A DNA stretch of 64,000 bases from Putridiphycobacter roseus (lineage in GTDB: Bacteria > Bacteroidota > Bacteroidia > Flavobacteriales_D > Crocinitomicaceae): positions 1-64,000 of the forward strand of contig NZ_QKSB01000013.1 in the NCBI RefSeq assembly GCF_003234935.1, in the 5' to 3' direction. Of the stretch, positions 35,477 to 44,729 are shown in pieces. Below the pieces are notes generated by a model that ran no database searches, was not told the DNA's origin, and saw only the letters and a program-made list of their open reading frames with translations. Every line of letters starts with the position of its first letter. The stretch's first letter is position 1. Position numbers and translations under genes: made by a program.

Positions 35477-36066
35477 GAATAGATTTTAAAAAAGGGAACG
35501 GTTTAGTTCCTGTAATTATACAGCACAAAGACACTTTTCAAGTATTGATGTTAGGTTATATGAATGAAGCGGCTTACCTTAAAACCGTTGCAGAAAAACA
35601 AGTAACATTTTATAGTAGGAGTAAAAAAAGATTGTGGACGAAAGGAGAAGAAAGTGGGAATTTTTTAAACGTAGAAAGCATTCAGTTAGATTGTGATAAG
35701 GATACCTTGTTGATAAAGGCTGACCCAATAGGTCCTACTTGTCATACTGGAAATGTTTCTTGTTTTTCTACTTTAATTGACACGTCTTTTCTATATGAAT
35801 TAGAAGCTGTTATATCTGATAGAATTAATAATAACATTAAAGATTCTTATACGAATGAATTGTATCGAAAGGGGATTAATAAAGTGGCGCAAAAAGTAGG
35901 AGAAGAGGCTGTTGAATTGGTAATTGAAGCCAAAGATGAGGATATAGATTTGTTTAAAAATGAAGCGGCAGATTTGATGTATCATTATTTAATTTTATTA
36001 AAAGCAAAAAATGTTAATTTGAAAGAAATAGAAGGGGTTTTGAAAGGAAGAATAAAGCGTAAATAG
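35473..36066 (+). CDS. hisIE: Bifunctional phosphoribosyl-AMP cyclohydrolase / phosphoribosyl-ATP pyrophosphatase
   Basis: Fusion of HisI (about 1-105: VLMLGYMNEAAYLKTV, TFYSRSKKRLWTKGE, DCDKDTLLIKADPIGPTCHT with metal-binding Asp and Cys) and HisE (about 110-197: NELYRKGINKVAQKVGEEAVELVIEA with the MazG-like metal-binding Glu residues). It performs steps 2 and 3. Last gene of the operon; no strong terminator was seen after it. Confidence 0.96.
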   Translation: MRIDFKKGNGLVPVIIQHKDTFQVLMLGYMNEAAYLKTVAEKQVTFYSRSKKRLWTKGEESGNFLNVESIQLDCDKDTLLIKADPIGPTCHTGNVSCFSTLIDTSFLYELEAVISDRINNNIKDSYTNELYRKGINKVAQKVGEEAVELVIEAKDEDIDLFKNEAADLMYHYLILLKAKNVNLKEIEGVLKGRIKRK

Positions 36067-36171
36067 GAGATTAAATCAATTTTTAAGGTGTTTTTTCGCG
36101 ACAATTGAACAGGATTAAGCGAAGGCACTTGAAAATTTATTTCTTATCTTCGTGCGCGGAAATCGATTAGC

Positions 36172-36942
36172 ATGAAAAAAATATATAAGTATTTACTGAA
36201 TAACTTACCTCGACCAATGTTGATTAGGCTGAGTTATGTTTTTAGAGTATTTGCACCTTTGGTGTATAAAGGCGACAAGGTAGAATGTCCAGTATGTGAG
36301 CATAAGTTCCGTAAGTTTTTATCTTATGGTTCTGATGTAGCGCACCGAGATAATGTTTTATGTCCCTACGATTTAACCTTAGAACGTCACCGTGTGATGT
36401 GGTTGTATTTAAAACAAAAGACAGATTTTTTTACAAAACCAGATTTAAAAGTGATGCACATAGCACCAGAGCAATGTTTTCATGGAAAATTTAAAAAGCA
36501 AAAGAATTTAGATTATGTCACTGGTGATTTATTGTCGCCAATTGCAGACTTACATTTTGATTTACATGATATTCCCTTAGAAGATAACCAATACGAAGTA
36601 ATATTCTGTAACCATGTAATGGAACATGTAAAAGATGATTTACAATGTATGAAAGAATTGTATAGAATTATGAAGCCTGGAGGCTGGGGAATCATGCAAG
36701 TGCCTATCGATACTTCTCGTACTACAACTTATGAAGATTGGTCGATAACTACTCCTGAAGAGAGAGAGAAGCATTTTTGGCAATACGATCATGTGAGATT
36801 GTATGGTTTAAATTATCCTGACCGATTAAGAGAAGCTGGATTTAATGTAGAAGTGGTTGATTTTTCTAAGGAATTACCGACAGAAGTATTTGAACGCTAT
36901 AGAATACCTAAGTCAGAAGTATTATATATTGTTTCAAAGTAA
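36172..36942 (+). CDS. Class I SAM-dependent methyltransferase with N-terminal Cys motif
   Basis: The N-terminal third (residues about 35-75) contains CPVCEHKFRKFL and a later VLCPYD, a zinc-ribbon-like set of cysteines. The methyltransferase part follows: KVMHIAPEQCFHGKFKK (motif I region), YVTGDLLSP, FDLHDIPLEDNQYEVIFCNHVMEHVKDD and LYRIMKPGGWGIMQVPI. Substrate is unknown; related proteins act on small molecules or lipids. It lies 105 bp after hisIE with no shared function evident. Confidence 0.85.
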   Translation: MKKIYKYLLNNLPRPMLIRLSYVFRVFAPLVYKGDKVECPVCEHKFRKFLSYGSDVAHRDNVLCPYDLTLERHRVMWLYLKQKTDFFTKPDLKVMHIAPEQCFHGKFKKQKNLDYVTGDLLSPIADLHFDLHDIPLEDNQYEVIFCNHVMEHVKDDLQCMKELYRIMKPGGWGIMQVPIDTSRTTTYEDWSITTPEEREKHFWQYDHVRLYGLNYPDRLREAGFNVEVVDFSKELPTEVFERYRIPKSEVLYIVSK

Positions 36943-36945
36943 ACT

Positions 36946-37671
36946 TTATTCCATGCCATAGAGCCGCTCGTAATAAGCAATCAATTTGCTATTCATGATT
37001 TCAACTACCTTGTTGTGACTTCTTCTTAAAATAGGAAGCGTAGCGAGTGTTCGGGCATAAAAAGGAAAAGGAGGAGATAATTGAATAAAAATATTACTTT
37101 TTATTAATAAAGCGCCAAAACTCATATTTGTTCCACCGTTATAATAATCATTCTTATAGGTTCGGTTTGATGAATCTTTATAGTATCTGTAATCTCCGTC
37201 AAGTCTATTTCCTGCATAATTTAATGCGGTGTCCTCTTTGATAATACCAAATTCAGCGGTTAAAAAATTAACATTTGAATCAAATTTAACTAATTTAGGC
37301 ATGAGCATAACATCTAAAAACGTTACACTGTCCAGCTGGTTATTGGCGACATATTTTGAGTCGTCACTGTAGAAAAAATAAGTTGGACAGAAGGTAAATT
37401 TATCGTTGAAAGCAGCGACAATAGACTTATTGGTTTTCAATTGTTCTTGGCGCACATTTTCTGCATCTGCAAGATTGCCAGTTCTTGTTAAAATATCAAT
37501 TTTTCTTTGCTTTTTTTGTAGCCTAACCAACAAGACGCCATCTTTTAAATAATTAATATAAAATTCAGCAATGTGGGCATTGTCAAGGCCTTTTAATTCA
37601 CTCAATTGCTGATTGAAACCAGCAAATTGAATGATTAAAAAACTAAACAATAAAATAATATTTTTTTTCAT
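36946..37671 (-). CDS. Exported protein of unknown function
   Basis: The 241-residue product has a signal peptide (MKKNIILLFSFLIIQFAGFN) and no lipobox. The mature region starts LSELKGLDNAHIAEFYINYLKDG with a Lys/Gln-rich stretch (VRLQKKQRKIDIL) and later shows FTFCPTYFFYSDDSKYV and TNMSFGALLIKSNIFIQLSPPFPFY. It lies 30 bp downstream of the DAHP synthase gene on the same strand and may share its transcript. I do not recognise the family. Confidence 0.7.
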   Translation of the reverse strand: MKKNIILLFSFLIIQFAGFNQQLSELKGLDNAHIAEFYINYLKDGVLLVRLQKKQRKIDILTRTGNLADAENVRQEQLKTNKSIVAAFNDKFTFCPTYFFYSDDSKYVANNQLDSVTFLDVMLMPKLVKFDSNVNFLTAEFGIIKEDTALNYAGNRLDGDYRYYKDSSNRTYKNDYYNGGTNMSFGALLIKSNIFIQLSPPFPFYARTLATLPILRRSHNKVVEIMNSKLIAYYERLYGME

Positions 37672-37701
37672 TTTTTTTGTATTTACAAAATGGATTAATG
37701 C

Positions 37702-38700
37702 TTACACCAATTTTCTTCCAACAGCATTTCCAATAGCAGGTAAAGATTGCATCAAGGCATTAAATTGGTCGTGATTCAATTGTTGTGATGCATCAGATTT
37801 TGCTACAGATGGGTCTGGGTGTACCTCAATAATTAAGCCATCAACACCCATTGCCATACAAGCTCTTGTCAAATCAGGAACACCATATGCATGTCCCATT
37901 GCATGACTTGGATCTAAAATAACAGGTAAATTGGTGTATTCTTTTAAGTAAGCTACACCACATAAGTCAAGTGTAAATCTAGTTTTGTTTTCAAAAGTTC
38001 TTAAACCACGCTCACAAATTGCCACATTATCATTTCCACCGGAGAGTACAAATTCAGCACATTGAACAGTTTCTTGCAGAGTAGAACCAAATCCACGTTT
38101 AATCATTACCGGTTTATGTGTCTTTGCACAAGCTCTTAAGATTCCTTGGTCATACATGGCTTTTGCACCAATTTGAATGATGTCAGAATGCTCAATTACT
38201 TCGTGCACATGCGTCGCATCTCTTACTTCTGTAATAATGGCTAAACCGTGTTGGTTTCGCATTTTGTCTAATAATTGAAGTCCATTAAAACCAAGACCTT
38301 GAAAACTATATGGTGAGGTTCTTGGTTTGTAGCAACCACCACGTAGCATGGTTAAGTTGTGTGATTTTAATAGGGCAGAGGAAGCTTGAATTTGGCTTTC
38401 TGATTCCACCGAACATGGACCAGCAATCATGATGGTGTTGTTTGTATTTCCACCAATTTTTACATTTCCAAACTGTATGGTTCTGGTTTCTTTTTGGTAT
38501 TCACGTGAAGCCAATTGCATGTCGTCCTTAAAAACATAGCTATCTAATACATGTTCCCTAAATTCACTAGGTACTTCTTTTAATGATGAGGATGAAATCA
38601 AGACAAAAAAGTCTCTTTTTTCCACTATAAACGAGTTTGTTTTAATGGCGATTTCATTAGCTTTTGTATTCCCTATTTCTTTCTTTAAGTGAATAATCAT
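37702..38700 (-). CDS. aroF: 3-deoxy-7-phosphoheptulonate synthase (DAHP synthase, AroF/AroA-beta type)
   Basis: First enzyme of the shikimate pathway: condenses phosphoenolpyruvate and erythrose 4-phosphate. The N-terminal 70 residues are the small regulatory domain (ferredoxin-like) seen in this subfamily. The barrel shows IMIAGPCSVESESQ, MLRGGCYKPRTSPYSFQG, IQIGAKAMYDQGIL, PVMIKRGFGST, ERGLRTFENKTRFTLDL and LPVILDPSHAMGH with the metal-binding residues. Length 332 fits. Its start overlaps the stop of an epimerase-CBS gene by 4 bp, implying coupled translation. Confidence 0.94.
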   Translation of the reverse strand: MIIHLKKEIGNTKANEIAIKTNSFIVEKRDFFVLISSSSLKEVPSEFREHVLDSYVFKDDMQLASREYQKETRTIQFGNVKIGGNTNNTIMIAGPCSVESESQIQASSALLKSHNLTMLRGGCYKPRTSPYSFQGLGFNGLQLLDKMRNQHGLAIITEVRDATHVHEVIEHSDIIQIGAKAMYDQGILRACAKTHKPVMIKRGFGSTLQETVQCAEFVLSGGNDNVAICERGLRTFENKTRFTLDLCGVAYLKEYTNLPVILDPSHAMGHAYGVPDLTRACMAMGVDGLIIEVHPDPSVAKSDASQQLNHDQFNALMQSLPAIGNAVGRKLV

Positions 38701-39707
38701 AATTCTCCTTTTATTAAATTCATAAAATTAATTGTTCCAACTAACGCTTGGTTATTGTTTATTACCGGTAGGTAAAGTATTGTTTTATTTTGCTTTTTGA
38801 CAAACCTTAATAGTTGGTAAACGGTATAGTTTTCGTTTGCCACTAATGGTGTTTTGTTTACCATTTCTTCAAGGTTTAACTGGTTTAAATCGTCCAAATG
38901 ATTCATTAAGCCTTGCCTTAAGTCTGCATTACCTATAATGCCTTTAAAAATATGATTTTTATCGACAATTGAAGTAAATCCTAAATGCCCTTTTTTCATG
39001 GCATTTAATATGTTTTCTAAGTCAAATTCTGTATCCAAAATATAGGGTGACTCATCTAGGTCTAACATAAAGTGTTTGACTAGAAAATGAGACTCAATCT
39101 CATTTAATTTTAAGTTTAATAAAGCGGAGCCAATGGTACTGGCATTGAATAGGTATGAGCCAGACACTGAAGCGTAAACTCCCATGTTCCTGAGTATAAA
39201 CGATACTTCTCCATTTACACCACCATCTACATGAATGCGCTTATTTGGATATTTCTTTTTAAAATCTCGAATGCGTCTAAAATTACTATGGTCAAACTTT
39301 CCACCACTTTCCCCTGGAACTGTCGCCATAAATAAAATAAAATCAAAGCTATCTATGTAGTTGTCAAACACATCAATAGGTGTATTTGAAGTAATAGCTA
39401 AGCCTAGTTTTCCATCAAACTCTTTAGGAATATCTAGTTTTTTATCTATTAAGTCTTCGTATTGAAAGGTAACGTATTCCACATTTAAAGCGATAAGCTC
39501 GTTGTAAAACTTAGTTGCATCATCTGTAATGATATGCAAGTCGACTGGAATATCAGAATGTTGTTGAATAGTCTTAATGTCTTCAAAAACACCTAAATTG
39601 TCTTTACAATCCACATGAATTAAGTCCACGTGGTTAGCATTCAAGTTTTCTATTGTTGTCAGTATATCGTTTTCCTTGTCGGAATAAATGGAAGCTGAAA
39701 TTTTCAA
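38697..39707 (-). CDS. Ribulose-phosphate 3-epimerase-like protein fused to CBS domains
   Basis: Residues 1-205 follow the ribulose-phosphate 3-epimerase barrel: ISASIYS, IHVDCKD (metal His31, catalytic Asp33), DLHIIT (His58), FMATVPGESGGKFD (Met127) and IHVDGGVN (second Asp161). Residues about 211-336 form two CBS units (ESPYILDTEFDLENILNAMK, then MVNKTPLVANENYTVYQLLR ending VGTINFMNLIKG), which bind adenine nucleotides in many proteins. The normal epimerase is about 220 residues, so the CBS part is an addition. The gene is coupled to DAHP synthase, whose substrate erythrose 4-phosphate comes from the pentose phosphate pathway. The activity and the ligand are inferred. Confidence 0.82.
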   Translation of the reverse strand: MKISASIYSDKENDILTTIENLNANHVDLIHVDCKDNLGVFEDIKTIQQHSDIPVDLHIITDDATKFYNELIALNVEYVTFQYEDLIDKKLDIPKEFDGKLGLAITSNTPIDVFDNYIDSFDFILFMATVPGESGGKFDHSNFRRIRDFKKKYPNKRIHVDGGVNGEVSFILRNMGVYASVSGSYLFNASTIGSALLNLKLNEIESHFLVKHFMLDLDESPYILDTEFDLENILNAMKKGHLGFTSIVDKNHIFKGIIGNADLRQGLMNHLDDLNQLNLEEMVNKTPLVANENYTVYQLLRFVKKQNKTILYLPVINNNQALVGTINFMNLIKGEL

Positions 39708-39708
39708 T

Positions 39709-40113
39709 TTACTTAGTGATTAATGGATTAAAATAGGCATCCGTAATTTCAAGTGCAAAATTAAGGTTTTTAAATACAGTAGTGTCAATTGCACGTTCTA
39801 AAAATACAATATCTTTCCACATTTTAGCTGGAATACTATCGTATTCGGGATTTAAAATCATTTTTAAGACAAATTCCTCAGAATTACTGGTCAATTTAAC
39901 AGATTGTGTTTTATCTGCAGCAATTAATTGATGCGTTTGAAAATAAGAACCCAAAGCATCTACATAGCTTACATCAATTTCTTTGGTGTAATATATTTCT
40001 AGATTGCCAAATTGTTTCATTTTACCATTTGGCGTACCACAGGCATACAATAAAAAGGAAAAGCATACTAAAATGATGGTTTTAAAGGGCATTTTGAAAG
40101 ATTGTTTATACAT
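39709..40113 (-). CDS. Small lipoprotein of unknown function
   Basis: The lipoprotein signal (PFKTIILVCFSFLLYACGTPN) is best read from Met8 (start 40092), although ATG 40113 is also possible. The mature part is about 115 residues with FGNLEIYYTKEIDVSYVDALG, VKLTSNSEEFVLKMIL and LNFALEITDAYFNP. It is the first gene of a probable operon with the epimerase-CBS and DAHP synthase genes (1-bp gap), but its role is unknown. Confidence 0.72.
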   Translation of the reverse strand: MYKQSFKMPFKTIILVCFSFLLYACGTPNGKMKQFGNLEIYYTKEIDVSYVDALGSYFQTHQLIAADKTQSVKLTSNSEEFVLKMILNPEYDSIPAKMWKDIVFLERAIDTTVFKNLNFALEITDAYFNPLITK

Positions 40114-40152
40114 TTATACTTCAACTAAAATGAAGGTATAAATATAGCTTTT

Positions 40153-41013
40153 ATGATTGAACTGATAAACAAAAAATACATTGGCGGTAATAACAGGATA
40201 TCTGTCTACGATATTCAAATACCAAAGGAGCCGAAGGCAATTATTCTATTTGCGCATGGTTATAAGGGATTTAAAGACTGGGGTGCATGGAATGCGGTAC
40301 AAAACTATTTTGTAAATGCTGGCTATGGTTTTGTTAAATTTAATTTTTCACATAATGGTGGAACGGTTGAAAATCCAATTGATTTTCCGGATTTAGATGC
40401 TTTTGGAAATAATAATTATTCCCTAGAATTGTTTGATTTAAATAAAATGACTTCAATTACTTATAAGTATTTAAGTGAGTTAAAGCTTGAAGTGCCTGTT
40501 TACCTAATTGGGCACAGTAGAGGTGGCGGAATGGCGATTATTCATGCGGCACATGATCCAAGAATTAATAAGATAGTTTCTTGGGCAGGTATTTCAGATA
40601 TTGAAAAACGTTTTCCGGTGGATGAAGAGTTGGATGATTGGAAAATAGCAGGGGAAAGGATCGTTGAAAATGGAAGAACCAAACAACAGATGCCCCATTA
40701 TTACCAAATGTATGAAGACTATATTTTACATAAAAGTAAACTAGATATTAAAGTAGCTTGTGAAATATTAAAGCAACCATTTTTACAAATACATGGAGAT
40801 ATGGATTTGGCGGTAAGTATCAGTGAGGGGATTATGATTTCTCGTTGGACAGATACGGAAATCTGCATAGTAAAGGGTGCAGGACACACCTTCCAAACCA
40901 AGCATCCATGGAATGAAACAGAGTTGCCTCCCGACTTATTAAGGGTGTTAGAAGCTACTTTAACATTTTTTGAGAAAGAAAATCAAATTACAAGTGATTC
41001 CATAGAAGGATAA
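40153..41013 (+). CDS. Alpha/beta hydrolase
   Basis: Serine hydrolase of the alpha/beta fold, dienelactone-hydrolase/acyl-peptidase-like. The oxyanion region ILFAHGYKGFKDWGAWN precedes the nucleophile elbow GHSRGGG (Ser about residue 122), then HGDMDLAV with the acid and KGAGHTFQ with the catalytic His. There is no signal peptide, so it is cytoplasmic. Substrate is unknown. It is divergent from the lipoprotein gene at 39709-40113. Confidence 0.85.
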   Translation: MIELINKKYIGGNNRISVYDIQIPKEPKAIILFAHGYKGFKDWGAWNAVQNYFVNAGYGFVKFNFSHNGGTVENPIDFPDLDAFGNNNYSLELFDLNKMTSITYKYLSELKLEVPVYLIGHSRGGGMAIIHAAHDPRINKIVSWAGISDIEKRFPVDEELDDWKIAGERIVENGRTKQQMPHYYQMYEDYILHKSKLDIKVACEILKQPFLQIHGDMDLAVSISEGIMISRWTDTEICIVKGAGHTFQTKHPWNETELPPDLLRVLEATLTFFEKENQITSDSIEG

Positions 41014-41054
41014 AAAAATAAAACCCTTAACTTTGTGTTTTTCAAAATTCAACC

Positions 41055-42371
41055 ATGGAATACATTATTCAAGGCGGACAATTGTTATTGAGCCTTTCAC
41101 TATTAATAGTTTTACACGAATTCGGACATTATTTACCTGCAAGATGGTTCAATACGCGTGTGGAAAAATTTTATTTATTTTTTGATTATAAATTTTCTAT
41201 TTTTAAAAAGAAAATTAAAGATACAGAATGGGGAATTGGATGGATTCCTTTAGGAGGATATGTGAAGATATCTGGTATGATTGATGAATCAATGGATAAG
41301 GAACAATTGGCTAAACCACCAGAAGATTATGAGTTTAGGTCTAAGCCAGCTTGGCAACGTTTGATCATTATGATTGGTGGAGTAACGGTAAATTTAGTCT
41401 TGGGTTGTGTTATCTATATTTTCTTAATGTTCGCTTGGGGAGAGCAAGTCATTACTGCTGATAAGGCCGAAAATGGGTTTGCAATTGAGACTTATTTTAA
41501 ACAGTTTGGATTTGAAGATGGTGATAAAATTATTGCCATTAATGGAGAAACACCGAAAGATATTTCAAGGTTAGGATTAGAGATAGCCCTAAATGATGCA
41601 AGAACATTTGACGTTTTACATAGTAATGGGGAAAAAGAAAGCATAGTTTTGCCTGAAGATATTGACATGACTATGTTTAAAGAGGGGGCTATGAACCCTT
41701 TTACCATGAGGTTACCAGCAATAATTGATTCCACCTATGGTGTAGCTGCAGAAGCGGGTATACAAAAGAATGATGTCATTCAAAGTGTCAATGGACAAGA
41801 GGTTGCTTATTGGGATGAATTTAGAAACTTGGTGCAAGAAAATAAAAACGAACTATTAGCCATTACGGTTGAAAGAGATGGTAATTTTGTACCGTTAGAA
41901 GTGCAAGTGGATTCCATGGGGAGTATTGGTGTGGCGTTGCAATCGAATATAGAAGACAAAATAACGACTATTAATTATGGCTTTTTGGCCAGTATACCTA
42001 GAGGGGTTGAGGCTGGTTTTACCACTTTAGTAAATTATGTAAAACAATTTAAATATGTGTTTACGGCTAAAGGAGCGACTAGTGTAGGTGGTTTTGGTGC
42101 TATTGGTGGTCTTTTTGATAAGACTTGGAACTGGCAGTCGTTCTGGGAAAATACGGCTTTAATATCCATTATCTTAGCCTTTATGAATATTTTACCAATT
42201 CCAGCTTTGGACGGTGGACATATTATGTTCTTAACTTATGAGATTATCTCTGGTAGAAAACCAAATGAGAAATTTTTGGAATACGCACAAGTAGCAGGAA
42301 TGATATTCTTATTGGCATTATTGGTTTATGCCAATGGAAATGATGTGGTGAAATTATTTACCGGCGGATAA
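41055..42371 (+). CDS. rseP: Site-2 zinc metalloprotease RseP
   Basis: Intramembrane protease that cleaves anti-sigma factors or signal-peptide remnants in the inner membrane. HEFGH (21-25) carries the zinc ligands and Glu, and NILPIPALDGGH carries the third ligand near the C-terminus. Between them are two PDZ-like regions (GFEDGDKIIAINGETP and GIQKNDVIQSVNGQEV). Length 438 is normal. A TAACTTTG element at 41028-41035 fits a -7 promoter box; a terminator follows the gene. Confidence 0.94.
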   Translation: MEYIIQGGQLLLSLSLLIVLHEFGHYLPARWFNTRVEKFYLFFDYKFSIFKKKIKDTEWGIGWIPLGGYVKISGMIDESMDKEQLAKPPEDYEFRSKPAWQRLIIMIGGVTVNLVLGCVIYIFLMFAWGEQVITADKAENGFAIETYFKQFGFEDGDKIIAINGETPKDISRLGLEIALNDARTFDVLHSNGEKESIVLPEDIDMTMFKEGAMNPFTMRLPAIIDSTYGVAAEAGIQKNDVIQSVNGQEVAYWDEFRNLVQENKNELLAITVERDGNFVPLEVQVDSMGSIGVALQSNIEDKITTINYGFLASIPRGVEAGFTTLVNYVKQFKYVFTAKGATSVGGFGAIGGLFDKTWNWQSFWENTALISIILAFMNILPIPALDGGHIMFLTYEIISGRKPNEKFLEYAQVAGMIFLLALLVYANGNDVVKLFTGG

Positions 42372-42416
42372 GCAAGTAAGTACTTATAACAATAAGAAAG
42401 TCTTTATAAAAGATGT

Positions 42417-42454
42417 GAAAGCCAAAGTTCTACTTTGGCTTTCTTTGTTTTTTC
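42417..42454 (+). terminator. Terminator of rseP
   Basis: GAAAGCCAAAGT (42417-42428) and ACTTTGGCTTTC (42432-42443) form a perfect 12-bp stem with a TCT loop, followed by a T-rich tail to 42454. Confidence 0.88.
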
Positions 42455-42567
42455 AAATTCCGTATTAAAGTCAAGCAAGGTGCTTTAAAATGCATGGCAG
42501 TCATTTGTAATAACTAGGGAAAGTAGTAAGTTGGTTTTACCAGCTGTCATCCCGTAGCAGTGTACTT

Positions 42568-43323
42568 TTAGTGGGTGTAAAAAACTTTTGATACCAACAT
42601 GTTTGCCCAATTGTTTTCACTTATTCCGATTACAGAAATGTAGTATTTAGAGTTTGGGTTTAATGCCAAGTTTGTTTCCATAAACCTATCGGTCACATTA
42701 GAAAAATCAGCAGTAGTAAATGTTTTATCTTGGGTATAGGTGCCAGAAATTAGGGTACCTGTTGAGTCATTTATCAATTGTAAATAAGTGGTATTACTTT
42801 GTGCTGTTTTATCTTCCCAAGTAAATGTAGCTGTATTATTACTTGTGGTAATGGTTAATAAATCTTCAGTTGCTTTTTCAATTTTATTTGTCTCCAGTTT
42901 AATCGGACTTGAAACGTAAAGCTTGTCACTGCTTTTATAAGTTATCACAATAAACTTTTCATTATTTTCGGTTGGAATTGAAAATGAACTTACTTCACCA
43001 TTAAATAAAGGCTCTATCACTATTGGGTATTTGTTTATTGGTTTGTATGATTTGTAATCATACGGTTCCTCCTTGTCTTTTAATTCAAAATATTTAAAGT
43101 CATCAGCATTATTTTCTGCATGAAAATAGACAGTGGGTTTTATATTGCCAGTACCTTGGGGGTAAAGTTCTGGGTCTATTGCTTTGGCAGCAAAAACAAG
43201 AATGTCTCCTTGCTCTAAAGCAGCGTTTTCGCTCAAATAAGCTGCTAAGTTTAGCTTGTGCGCTGTTTTTTTACAGCTTACTAAAGCTATGGCGAATAAT
43301 AAAAAGTATTTGGTCATAATCAA
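42568..43323 (-). CDS. Lipoprotein of unknown function
   Basis: The lipoprotein signal (MTKYFLLFAIALVSCKKTAH) fits either the ATG at 43323 or the one at 43317. The mature part of about 235 residues has an N-terminal region (AAYLSENAALEQGDILVFAA, then PTVYFHAENNADDFKYFEL) and a C-terminal fibronectin-like pattern (TITTSNNTATFTWEDKTAQS to the end). It is presumably surface-anchored. I do not recognise a named family. It is convergent with rseP. Confidence 0.72.
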   Translation of the reverse strand: MIMTKYFLLFAIALVSCKKTAHKLNLAAYLSENAALEQGDILVFAAKAIDPELYPQGTGNIKPTVYFHAENNADDFKYFELKDKEEPYDYKSYKPINKYPIVIEPLFNGEVSSFSIPTENNEKFIVITYKSSDKLYVSSPIKLETNKIEKATEDLLTITTSNNTATFTWEDKTAQSNTTYLQLINDSTGTLISGTYTQDKTFTTADFSNVTDRFMETNLALNPNSKYYISVIGISENNWANMLVSKVFYTH

Positions 43324-43493
43324 AGAATTTACTTGAATAACGTAGTTAAGTGTTAGTTATTATAATGTTGCGCCTGCTGATTATGACATAAAGCTTTTCT
43401 TTTTATGTGAAAAATACATTTTTTTGAGTAAATTTAACTTGTCTTTTCTACGTTCGAGAGATGAGTAAAATTGGGCAATTAAAAATACAATTT

Positions 43494-44516
43494 ATGAAAA
43501 AGGAATACATTTTATTATGGAGTTTTATCGTATTGGGGTTAGCATCTTGTAAGCAACAGGTTTATTTAACAATTACGCAACCTGCGGCGGTTTATCTTGC
43601 GCCGGAACTTCAATCAGCGGCCGTTGTCAATCGTTCTTTTACAACCGGAAATTCTAAGGTGATTGATATTCTCGAAAAAGGGTTAACCTTAGAAGGAGAT
43701 ATCGATAAAAAAGGCGCGCAACAAATTATTACTTCTTTTTTCGATCAGTTGTCCCTAAATCCACAAATGAAAATCATTAAAATATTAGATAGTTTATCCG
43801 TGGTAAATGGCCCGGTAGCCAATTTCCCTAATCCATTAAATTGGGATGAAGTTGCGGATTTAACAAGTGGAAATAATGCACAATTGCTTTTTTCTTTAGA
43901 ATTGTATGATACCGATACCCAATTAAAATACGGTACCCAAAAAGTAAATAAGGCAACGCCCTTGGGTAATATCCCATTTGTGCAACACACGGCAACGGTG
44001 ACTACTTTTATAAAAACTGGTTGGCGTATTTATGATGTGGAAACCAAGCAAATTATTGATGAATTTATTTTAACCAATGATTTTGTTTCTTCCGGTTCTG
44101 GAATAACCCCCATTATGGCGTTGGCTGCAATTGCGAACCGTGAGCCGGGCGTAATTAATTTGAGTAGTAGAATGGGGGAGTATTATGCTTCTCGATTATT
44201 AGATCAGCAAGTAAGTGTTTATCGAACTTTTTATAAAAAAGGTTCTGATGCTTTAAAAATGGCCAATAGAAAAGCGGAAGTGAAAGATTGGAAAGGAGCT
44301 GGGGAGATTTGGAGAAAGGAAATGACAGCGTCAACTAAGAGTAAGACAAAGGGAAGAGCGACTTATAATATGGCGATTTATGAAGAGATATACGGAAACT
44401 TGGATCAAGCTTTATTATATGCGCAAGAAGCCTATACTACCTATAATATTAAAATGGGAAAAGAATATGCAAGAATCATTCAACAAAGAATTAATAATAA
44501 TCAATACTTAAAATAA
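43494..44516 (+). CDS. DUF6340 family lipoprotein
   Basis: The start at 43494 gives MKKEYILLWSFIVLGLASCK, a lipoprotein signal; the frame is open from 43461. The mature protein begins QVYLTITQPAAVYLAPELQS and contains VIDILEKGLTLEGDIDKKGA and NAQLLFSLELYDTD, the pattern of a Bacteroidota lipoprotein family of unknown function (DUF6340). The C-terminal part (about 255-340) is helical and TPR-like (ALKMANRKAEVKDWKGAGEI, YNMAIYEEIYGNLDQALLYA). Monocistronic; no terminator was recognised within 44517-44700. Confidence 0.78.
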   Translation: MKKEYILLWSFIVLGLASCKQQVYLTITQPAAVYLAPELQSAAVVNRSFTTGNSKVIDILEKGLTLEGDIDKKGAQQIITSFFDQLSLNPQMKIIKILDSLSVVNGPVANFPNPLNWDEVADLTSGNNAQLLFSLELYDTDTQLKYGTQKVNKATPLGNIPFVQHTATVTTFIKTGWRIYDVETKQIIDEFILTNDFVSSGSGITPIMALAAIANREPGVINLSSRMGEYYASRLLDQQVSVYRTFYKKGSDALKMANRKAEVKDWKGAGEIWRKEMTASTKSKTKGRATYNMAIYEEIYGNLDQALLYAQEAYTTYNIKMGKEYARIIQQRINNNQYLK

Positions 44517-44700
44517 GTGCCAGCATAAAATGGGGAAGAGAACCACTCAAAAACCCATTGGATTAAGGAGAAAGTCGAACTGACGGAATAAATTAAAGTT
44601 TTGGGGTGTTAAATAGCTTTAACTTTATAAGTATTTTGTCTTGTGATATTTTTTAAACGACCTTATAAAAATAAGCTTGTCTCTACCCATATTAAAATAA

Positions 44701-44726
44701 AAAAGGGAGCATAATTGCTCCCTTTT
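44701..44726 (-). terminator. Terminator of the outer-membrane receptor gene
   Basis: GGGAGCA (44705-44711) and TGCTCCC (44716-44722), extended by A/T pairs, form the stem; on the minus strand it is followed by a T-run. Confidence 0.88.
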
Positions 44727-44729
44727 TTA

